DNA of 64,000 nucleotides. Origin: Daucus carota subsp. sativus. Taxonomy: Eukaryota; Streptophyta; Magnoliopsida; Apiales; Apiaceae. Location: the NCBI RefSeq assembly GCF_001625215.2, contig NC_030387.2, positions 10,568,501-10,632,500 of the forward strand. Reading direction: 5' to 3'. Positions within the stretch are counted from its first letter, which is position 1. Each line of letters starts with the position of its first letter. Positions 55,101-64,000 of this stretch are shown one piece after another. The translations under genes were made by a program, and so were the position numbers. The notes below the pieces were generated by a model. That model had not been told where the DNA came from, made no database searches, and was given only the letters and a program-made list of their open reading frames with translations.

Positions 55101-56631
55101 CGCCGTCGCCGGCGAGTTCGTTTTGCCCCGGCAAGTCGATTCTAGGCTCCCACGTCCGATTTAAAAACTGAAATCGATTCTTCTCAACTCAACAAACAGG
55201 CTGATACCCTCCAATTTTACCCAGATCTCCCCGATTACAAAGCCCCAAATATCAATTTAGAACATTCATACACCTTCAAGAACATTCAAAAACATAACTT
55301 AATAATCAAACCCCTTTTTCTAGGTGTTATGGAACTCAAAAATCAACATATAATATACCAAAACGACGAGAAAAACACGTTCTACAACATGGAATCATCA
55401 AAACAATCAAACAACCACGTTTGCAAAAATTCACTATTTAAATCATAGTAATTCGAATTTTAAAACTTCGATTACTCCCTACCTGTGAATCTCATGTTGT
55501 TTTTGATGATTGATTTGGGTTCTACTCTTCGATATCTTCAATTTGACTATTTGCACGCTTGATTCTGACTCCAATAACACCTTCAAATCCTCGTTTGATT
55601 ATGAAGAACACGAAGAACGCAGCTCGGTTTCTCTCGGTATTCGTGAAAAGAAACTGGTGAAATGATTTTACGGGTGAAAATCAGCTCTAGAAAGGTCTAT
55701 TTATATTTACAAATAATTGGTACCCCTTTGGATCGTATATGACATGAAAATACGTATTTAGTAGCTTTATATTAATAAAACGGGGTCCAATCGGTACCGG
55801 TTTTCGAGATAATCATCAAAACGGGGTGTTTTTAATAAATCATTAGTATGCGGGTCCCATTTGTAATTATTACAAGATAAGAATTAATATAATAATCAAA
55901 ATATCTAGTTTCACGCTTATCGAGACAAACTGGATAATTATCAACAATTAAAATACCCGAAAAACTCCGCCGGACCGACTCCGGGGAAAACCGTACTCCG
56001 GATCGAAAAAGTCAAAACACGAAAAATGTCCGGAATATTCAAATTAGGCTAAAGGTGAGTTTTGTTGAAACTTCCGGGAAGAAAATTTGCTACCTCGTTA
56101 CGAGTGAACGGTTTTACGGAAGTCAAATAATTAATAAATAAATATAAATATACACAATTAAATCCGTAAATCGATTATAAAATCATCTAACATCCCATAA
56201 ATCGATATGAAAATATCCAAATAAACTATATTTTCTCCTGAGCATATAGAAATTGAAATCTCGCGAATACGAACACATACGAGCATTCAGCTCAATAAAC
56301 TAGATAACACAAAATTCACAAAAATTCATATATTAATCATATAATATTAATAATTAATCATAACTAATTAACAAACAAATTCACCAATACCACTTAATCA
56401 CATAACACACATATATTCACATAATATTCATACAGAATTTTCAAAACAATATATGAAAATCAGTTTTGAAAATACAATTATTTATCAATAACACAATAAC
56501 CCGGGGTTTAAATACAAAACCTTGAAAACTCATTAAACTGGAATAAAATATTAAATCTTATTCCCTTTTTTTTGAAGAAACTCACTTTTAATACTAATAA
56601 AAATATTTTTAAAAAAATCTGGGTCATTACA
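52177..56631 (-). repeat. 3' LTR of the LARD element
   Basis: 4,455 bp, equal in length to its partner at 58503-62957. It contains a T-rich run near 52260, an AATTAATTAA-rich stretch near 54630-54760 and a GC-rich CGCCG patch near 54930-55130. Small open frames within it are duplicated in the other LTR. Confidence 0.95.
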
Positions 56632-56650
56632 ATCTACCCTCCTTATAGGG
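56632..56650 (-). other. Polypurine tract of the LARD element
   Basis: The minus strand reads CCTATAAGGAGGGTAGAT immediately upstream of the 3' LTR start TGTAATGACCC. A second similar tract plus LTR-start-like TGTAATATCCC lies about 200 bp further inside (56826-56880). Confidence 0.7.
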
Positions 56651-58488
56651 ATTCCGTCCTCGGAATCAGAAAAAGAAGGAGAACGCATAATTAGTATAAT
56701 CCATATTAATCCACAGAACAAGTATAATCATATAAAACTATTCACATAATCAATTCACTTTTCAACTAAAGCCAACAATAATATTTAGGCAAATAGATTT
56801 ATAATAATCAAATCTAAATTTAATAATATGGGATATTACATTCTACCCCCCTTATAAGGATTCCGTCCTCGGAATCCGCAAAGAGAACTCAAACGTATCA
56901 CTTATAAGATTCCACTATACGCTTCATAATAACGTATCATCATTCACCTTTGATCGGCCTTGGCATACCTTTAGCTTTAAAGAAATTGGAGAATCAACTT
57001 TCACAATTGCAGAATTCATTTCCCAAGAATCAATCTTTGGGAATTTTGAATAGAACAAAATGTTTTCAAGGTAGATCACATTTGAATAAAAGAGTGACTG
57101 AGAGATCTATATGATCAACGAACTTGGTGTTGCGTGTCCACATTAGACACTACTAAAGGTTGTTAACCTTCTTGTAATCACAACACACACAAGTGATGGC
57201 GTCCCATCCAACTCCTATCACACAGACAGGTATACCTTGTGTCCCCTATAAATAGGGTTGTTCATCCCAATCAAATTGAAGAAATGTTAAGGAATATCAG
57301 AGAATATCAAGGAATGTCAACAATATCAAAGAACACTAAGGGATATCAAGGAAGATGAAAGGGTATCAAGGAATGTCAAGAAATGTCAAACAATATCAAG
57401 GAACATCACTATCTCTTCACAACAAACCTTTATCACACATCTTTGCTTTCCAACTCATACCAATAATCAATATCAATGTCATCTTAGAATTTGAGAAATT
57501 GAAGATCTCATTTATCAAAACTTTTGTAGAAAAGATATCATGATAATATCTCACTGATGAGAAAACAATCAAAAGAATTTTTAGTTGAAGAGAGGTATTG
57601 CCAAGGTCTTCTCAGATTCCGACTCTACTTCAATAAATCATTGTACGATATATGTCTTCTTTTCAACGTTCTTGATGATCAATCGATTTGACTCGTAATA
57701 GCCTCGTAAGATGTCATCGTAGACGTTATCGTTCGTAATAACTCTCGCCCATGTAGTCCACGTTCTCATGCTTCATCCAGTTGCCTTTGAAGTCCATAAC
57801 ACAACACGTAGCATATCTCCGATTTTCTGAATCGTCGCCCTGTGGGTTATGGGCCCACCTTGTCCCGCTTACTTAAAGCATCGTCGTCGAGGACTAACGT
57901 TCTAACTTACTCGCAGACATCACCTCTAATAACTGGATTCGATTCCACCCACTCTGTATCATTTGCTTCTCATCTATCAACCTCTATCTACAAATCTCTC
58001 CTTCTAATCCAACACAACTCATATCTTACACTAACTCTTCACCTCTCACTAAAACAACATACCTCTTCCAAATATCTGACATGGTCAACATATTATAACC
58101 ATACATTTCTATCATTCTCAAGTCAATACAATAGACCATTTTCAACTATGCAGTATAGTCAGAATACTCTGAACTCCGCATTTTCACCATTCTCAACTCA
58201 ATCATTCACTATCAAACTCTTCTATATAGGTCTAATACTGACCTTTCCCACAATTCACCATCTCAATTAATCAACATACTAGAAATCATATGTCTAAACT
58301 TAAGAATCCTAATCTCTTTAAATATCCACACTTAACTCGATCATCTAACTAAACTCGATGCTTCACTCACATCTCTAGACTATTCCTAAATAGTCCGACC
58401 ATACCTCTATGTGAGGTTACACCACATTCTTCTCTAGAAAACCTATAACTATAATCTATATTCTAATTTCAAATACTTATAACCTGTT
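56651..58488 (-). other. Internal non-coding region of the LARD element
   Basis: No polyprotein motif in any frame on either strand. 57280-57420 has many short ATATCAAGGAA/TGTCAAGGAA words in tandem. The longest frame (57842-58270, plus strand) is Ser/Thr/His-rich low-complexity sequence on the strand opposite to the element. Confidence 0.7.
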
Positions 58489-58500
58489 GCTCTGATACCA
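58489..58500 (-). other. Primer-binding site (tRNA-iMet) of the LARD element
   Basis: The minus strand reads TGGTATCAGAGC two bases after the 5' LTR end CTGTCACA, the standard plant initiator-methionine tRNA primer site. It fixes the element's orientation as minus. Confidence 0.93.
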
Positions 58501-58502
58501 AC

Positions 58503-61500
58503 TGTGACAGTCCAGGAATCCGGGGGTCTGGATTCTGACGTCACCACATAAAAACCTTTTTAAAACCCTTTCGAAAACCTGTAAATTTTTTTTTTTTTTT
58601 TTTTTAGATAATAAAATCAGAGAATTTAAAACCTGAAAACATTTAATAAAAGATTTTGAAAGAGAACATAAATCGAATGATTTCAAAACCTGAATTTCAA
58701 ACTTGAAAGCCATAATAGGAGAATTTCAAGAGAACATTTAAACTTTAATAACTGATTCGAAAGAGAACATTTAAACCCCCTAAAAGCAACAGGATCGCAT
58801 CCAGGTTACAGTATTGAAATTAGAATCTACCACTATTATTACACAACATCTCTTACCAAATCAGATCATCTTCGATAAGAAGAATCACTGTCAACTATTC
58901 CAGCTTGCACCAACCTCATCAACTTTCCTGAACACTCCTCGACCACTGGATCCTCAACTCTGTCTCCTCGCCTAGCATTAGCCTTACTCACAATCTCAAT
59001 CAATCATCTCATCTTTAAGCCTTTCTGAAATGGTTAGAAAGGAATAGCAAGAGTGAGCGACAATGCTCAGCAAGTAGTAATAAACAATGATAGTTCTGAA
59101 ATGATATAATAGAAGTTCACGAGTTCAAGATATAAGAGGATTCAACCTGAGTTCATGAGTTCATGGTATTGTATAAAATGATTTACAATACCTTGCAGCA
59201 TTTAAACTGAGAATTTCAATCTTTCCAAAGAATTATTGAATTGGACTATCACATTTTAATTAAAACCAAGGTTAGGCAGCTGATCAGTTCCGCACTAACC
59301 CCGAGCAGGCCCCGCCATGCTCTATCACTGGATCCAAGGCACTCATTGGCCTAACATGACCACGAATCTGGTCCACAGGTTTATATAAAAACAATAATCC
59401 AATTCTCTAATTCAATTCAAGAAGCCAATGTAAATTAACAGAACATCATCATAAATATCATCAACAACAGAATAATTCCAATTCAAACTTTGATAATAAT
59501 CTATTCATAAATCATGATCCATCATTTCATAAATCACAGTTCAGGAAATCCTCAACTATTCAGTATCCTCCATTATCGGCTAAGCAACTGAATTTAGCCT
59601 GCTAAACCAGCATGACAATGGCGGGTTGAATAATCAAGAAGATCCCAATTCATTCAAAGCTCTAACTATCACTGAGCAACACATGCTTCAATGACAATCT
59701 GAACTTCGAATTAATTTGTAAAATGGAAATTCTTTAGAAACTTGAAGATTAGAAAGAATGGGTCAGAATACTCGCACTTTCGAACATTGAAAAGAAAGGT
59801 ATGAATACTTGAAACATATACCAAAGGAATGGATCAGAATATACAATATATCCAAAAGCAGGGTGTAGGATACTTGCCTTAAATCTGACTCCAATCTCAC
59901 ATCTCTATCTCATCTTTCAACTTTCACAATCTATGCATCTCGTAATCTCTAGACCATCTCTAGTTATACTTTATTCGCCACATCGCTTCGCTTACTCGAT
60001 TCATCCCTTATTCGCTTTGCAATACCCTTCCGACTTTCTGACGTCTTCAAGCGTACACGTCTCGTCCAAATCCTTTACGAGAATAAAATAATACTATAAT
60101 CACTAATCAATTTATCGCATATGCATATCACGTATATCGATACCCACTTATATATCCCTTTACCTATCAAATATCACTTAACACATAATCATGCTTTGAC
60201 TCTATCATATAGTCAAGTCATATATCACAAATCAATCATATAATTCCTGTCGAAATCCGACATCGTCTCGTCTAGTTGTAGGACTATCCATATGTTATCC
60301 TATTCTGTCCAACAACCAATCAACCAATTCCAACTCCTATAATCCATACGTTCTTATCCCATATTAATCAAATCATGACACTATGTCATATAAGTCATTT
60401 ATCACATATGTACCATATTAGGAATAACCACATATATCACGTAATCATCAATTCATAACAACCAAGTCACGTATAGTCACATATTGCATATTACATAGCA
60501 TATAATCACATTCTAGATTCAATCATATTATCTCGTCATATTAGAATAGACTTCAAGAGCTTTCATCTCTCTTTCGTTTCACTCGATTCCGACTTACGGA
60601 TCAAAAGATATGTTCAAAACAGTTTTCTCACTCTCCTATCGGCACATAACACATCCAACCAATAGCAGACAACACACAACACATAAGGTTTCCCATCCCA
60701 ATTGATGTCAAATCAACTCTTGGGTTAAAAATGATTTTTCGGGAATTTTCTGGAAATTTTTAAACATTTTTCGGAATTAAAATCGATAAAAGAATCACTT
60801 TTCAAATAAATAATCAAGTCCCAAATACTTGAAATTGGACTTGAAATCATTCCTAAACAATTATCGAGCCTTGAAAATAATTTGGAAAAATATTTTAAAG
60901 CTCGAAACTATTTTTCGGAATTTTTAAATCAAAAAGGATAATTAAATCCAAATAATTAATCAATTAAAATCAATTAATAATTAATTAAAATAATTAATCA
61001 ATTAATATTTAAATTAATTGACCAATTAAAATAATTAATTACTAATTAAAATTAATTAATAAACTAATTTAGATTTATTTTTGAATAAAGAATCAATTAA
61101 AAACTATTTTTGAAATTAAAATACATAAATAAAAACATTTTTGAAAATCAAAAGGTTTAAAGTGTAAACTTTAAAACGTTTGAGGTCTGGATTGGTAAAA
61201 CAGAAACTAGGGTGCTACAACTTCACCACTTTCAAAAGTTTGGGGGCTAAACGGCACTTTCGCCGTCGCCGCCCCCAGACTCGCCGCCGGCAAGTCGCCG
61301 GTGTTGCCACCACGCCCAGAGCTCAGCGAAACACTCCAGATTCATCAACTAGTATCCCAGGAACTCGTTTCTGAAATCAAAACATCCAATAGATCAATAT
61401 ATAAGCCGGAAAAACTCCACGAAACTCGCCGTCGCCGGCGAGTTCGTTTTGCCCCGGCAAGTCGATTCTAGGCTCCCACGTCCGATTTAAAAACTGAAAT

Positions 61501-62957
61501 CGATTCTTCTCAACTCAACAAACAGGCTGATACCCTCCAATTTTACCCAGATCTCCCCGATTACAAAGCCCCAAATATCAATTTAGAACATTCATACACC
61601 TTCAAGAACATTCAAAAACATAACTTAATAATCAAACCCCTTTTTCTAGGTGTTATGGAACTCAAAAATCAACATATAATATACCAAAACGACGAGAAAA
61701 ACACGTTCTACAACATGGAATCATCAAAACAATCAAACAACCACGTTTGCAAAAATTCACTATTTAAATCATAGTAATTCGAATTTTAAAACTTCGATTA
61801 CTCCCTACCTGTGAATCTCATGTTGTTTTTGATGATTGATTTGGGTTCTACTCTTCGATATCTTCAATTTGACTATTTGCACGCTTGATTCTGACTCCAA
61901 TAACACCTTCAAATCCTCGTTTGATTATGAAGAACACGAAGAACGCAGCTCGGTTTCTCTCGGTATTCGTGAAAAGAAACTGGTGAAATGATTTTACGGG
62001 TGAAAATCAGCTCTAGAAAGGTCTATTTATATTTACAAATAATTGGTACCCCTTTGGATCGTATATGACATGAAAATACGTATTTAGTAGCTTTATATTA
62101 ATAAAACGGGGTCCAATCGGTACCGGTTTTCGAGATAATCATCAAAACGGGGTGTTTTTAATAAATCATTAGTATGCGGGTCCCATTTGTAATTATTACA
62201 AGATAAGAATTAATATAATAATCAAAATATCTAGTTTCACGCTTATCGAGACAAACTGGATAATTATCAACAATTAAAATACCCGAAAAACTCCGCCGGA
62301 CCGACTCCGGGGAAAACCGTACTCCGGATCGAAAAAGTCAAAACACGAAAAATGTCCGGAATATTCAAATTAGGCTAAAGGTGAGTTTTGTTGAAACTTC
62401 CGGGAAGAAAATTTGCTACCTCGTTACGAGTGAACGGTTTTACGGAAGTCAAATAATTAATAAATAAATATAAATATACACAATTAAATCCGTAAATCGA
62501 TTATAAAATCATCTAACATCCCATAAATCGATATGAAAATATCCAAATAAACTATATTTTCTCCTGAGCATATAGAAATTGAAATCTCGCGAATACGAAC
62601 ACATACGAGCATTCAGCTCAATAAACTAGATAACACAAAATTCACAAAAATTCATATATTAATCATATAATATTAATAATTAATCATAACTAATTAACAA
62701 ACAAATTCACCAATACCACTTAATCACATAACACACATATATTCACATAATATTCATACAGAATTTTCAAAACAATATATGAAAATCAGTTTTGAAAATA
62801 CAATTATTTATCAATAACACAATAACCCGGGGTTTAAATACAAAACCTTGAAAACTCATTAAACTGGAATAAAATATTAAATCTTATTCCCTTTTTTTTG
62901 AAGAAACTCACTTTTAATACTAATAAAAATATTTTTAAAAAAATCTGGGTCATTACA
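58503..62957 (-). repeat. 5' LTR of the LARD element
   Basis: Almost identical to 52177-56631 over its whole length. The matching small open frame at 61180-61374 is simply the duplicate of 54854-55048. Confidence 0.95.
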
Positions 62958-64000
62958 ATACACACCCATGATTTGCCATCAAGAACTTGCAAAAGAACAG
63001 TCCAAGAGTAGATGAGATAAATGCTCGATATCTGCAGAAAACAACATACAATTTACAGGGACATTTACTCCGTTATCTCTCAGTCGGTTGCGAACTGGAA
63101 CATTGTTGCGACATAATCTCCACAGAAGAACTCTGATTTTATGTGGAACACTAAGCCTCCACATCCTACCCCATCCATCAGATTGTTGAACACCGTCATC
63201 ACTTTTGTTAACTGAGTGCCAATAATGGTATCCCGATTTCACTGAATATTGTCCATTGTTCCAATGGATCCAGACTATCCTGTCATCAGTACTACTTTAT
63301 GGAATTCGGATTGCTAAAATAGCCACAGCGTCAATAATTTTGAAAGTATTTCTAATTTTGACTTCATCCCATGCCTTCTGATCTCTCATGAGAAACTCAC
63401 AAACCTTGTTTTTTCCAGGTAATAAGGTTGTTGGGGTTCTGATCAACACATATTTTTGACTTCCCTAGCAACCATCTATCCTTATAGACATTTATCGATC
63501 TCTCATCACCTATCACCCATCTTGACCCTTCTTTCATAAATTCTTTTGCTTCTCAAATACCTGACCACGTAAAACTCGAGCCTCCCGATCTGCTAGCTTG
63601 CAATAAGTTACAGTGAGGATAATATCGAACTTTTAGCAGTCTCGACACCAAAGCATCGGGATTTTTGAGAAGGTTCCAGCACTGTTTGCCAAGCAACGGT
63701 AAGTTGAAACCATGTGGATCATGGAATCCTAGTCCCCCATGCTTTTTAGACATGCTCATTCGTGACCAACAAAGCCATTTGATGCCCTTGTTGTTCGAAG
63801 AATTAAAAATCCACCAGAAAGCGTTCATCATTTTTTTCGAAATTCTTGACAAAGTGTTTTGGGGATTAAAAAACATGACATCGTGTAAGCAGGTATGCAT
63901 TGAGCAACATTTCGCAATAAAACAGCTTTACCTGCTCGCGATAATAGCTTAGTATTCCAGCTCTTAATCTTGGACTAAACCTTGTTTCTGAGATGATGAA
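62958..64000 (-). mobile_element. L1-type LINE, 5' segment in window (RT C-terminal and zinc-binding region)
   Basis: Minus-strand frames read KKMMNAFWWIFNS, then KHGGLGFHDPHGFNLPLLGK and NPDALVSRLLKVRYYP (63900-63553), typical of plant L1 ORF2 after the RT domain, then WNNGQYSVKSGY and the zf-RVT region PHKIRVLLWRLCRNNVPVRN ending HLLLDC (about 63300-62979). A stop after FTWSGI, a shift between the two frames, and a TAA where IPL is expected (about 63300) make ORF2 broken. The element continues beyond the right edge; its 3' parts are at 51804-52176 and 49988-50365. Confidence 0.87.

Larger units (their letters stand above)
52177..62957 (-). mobile_element. Large non-autonomous LTR retrotransposon (LARD type), 10,781 bp, target duplication ATACA
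   Basis: Two LTRs of 4,455 bp each (52177-56631 and 58503-62957) bound an internal region of 1,871 bp. On the minus strand each LTR runs TGTAATGACCCAG to CTGTCACA. ATACA flanks the element (52172-52176; 62958-62962). A tRNA-iMet primer site and a polypurine tract are in place, but no gag, protease, RT, integrase or envelope coding is present, so it would depend on another element's proteins. The LTRs show only a handful of differences, so the insertion is very recent. The copy looks structurally whole. The LTR contains a TATA-like ATATAAATAG (minus strand, about 55693-55702). Ty3-type affinity is suggested by primer site and LTR length, not proven. Confidence 0.93.

Noticed and set aside
57842-58270. 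142-codon frame inside the LARD element
   Set aside because: Ser/Thr/His-rich low-complexity product on the strand opposite to the element. No gag, RT or other motif.

Overview
The window reads as nuclear DNA of a flowering plant, most likely a eudicot. It has AT-rich intergenic DNA, genes with GT-AG introns, plant-specific families (GASA/snakin, arabinogalactan-peptide-like, ARG1-type DnaJ, QALGGH zinc fingers), many miniature inverted-repeat transposons (MITEs), solo LTRs and a diverged piece of plastid genome. An asterid such as Apiaceae would fit the LTR families, but that is only an impression. No CRISPR, rRNA, tRNA or bacterial-type operon was seen.

Left part (1-11.9 kb): a seven-exon gene for a 520-residue secretory protein, then a minus-strand tandem cluster of aldo-keto reductases (two intact three-exon genes of 323 residues, two decayed copies), then a 75-residue conserved plant protein on the minus strand. 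Middle-left (12.8-25.4 kb): a segmental array of C2H2 zinc-finger regulators. The first copy (14163-14840) is intact. The second (18252-18800) has lost a zinc ligand and its repression motif. The third (23205-23367) is a 3' stub. Duplicated flanking modules surround them, and the paralogous copies serve as empty sites that show several MITEs and one poly(A) retroposon to be insertions. At 26.5-29.4 kb a nuclear plastid insertion carrying psbH and petB (with petB intron remnants) holds a solo LTR with a 5-bp target duplication.

Middle-right (31.3-43.9 kb): an eleven-exon ARG1/ARL-type DnaJ gene (411 residues), a short GPI-anchored arabinogalactan-peptide-like gene, a four-exon GASA gene with a tandem duplication just upstream of its TATA box, and a two-exon Myb/SANT-like gene. 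MITEs lie in and around these genes.

Right part (46.3-64 kb): nested repeats. A MITE with a 7-bp target duplication is followed by a TIR element split by a solo LTR. A minus-strand L1-type LINE is cut by a second solo LTR of the same family in opposite orientation and by a 10.8-kb LTR element with two almost identical 4,455-bp LTRs, a tRNA-iMet primer site and no gag/pol (a large retrotransposon derivative). The four target duplications, AATTT, ATGAT, ATACA and CATAC, define the LTR insertions to the base. No unknown multi-gene system was found. The most unusual items are the possible permuted papain-like fold of the first gene, the decaying zinc-finger array, the plastid insert with its solo LTR, and the nested right-hand repeats.
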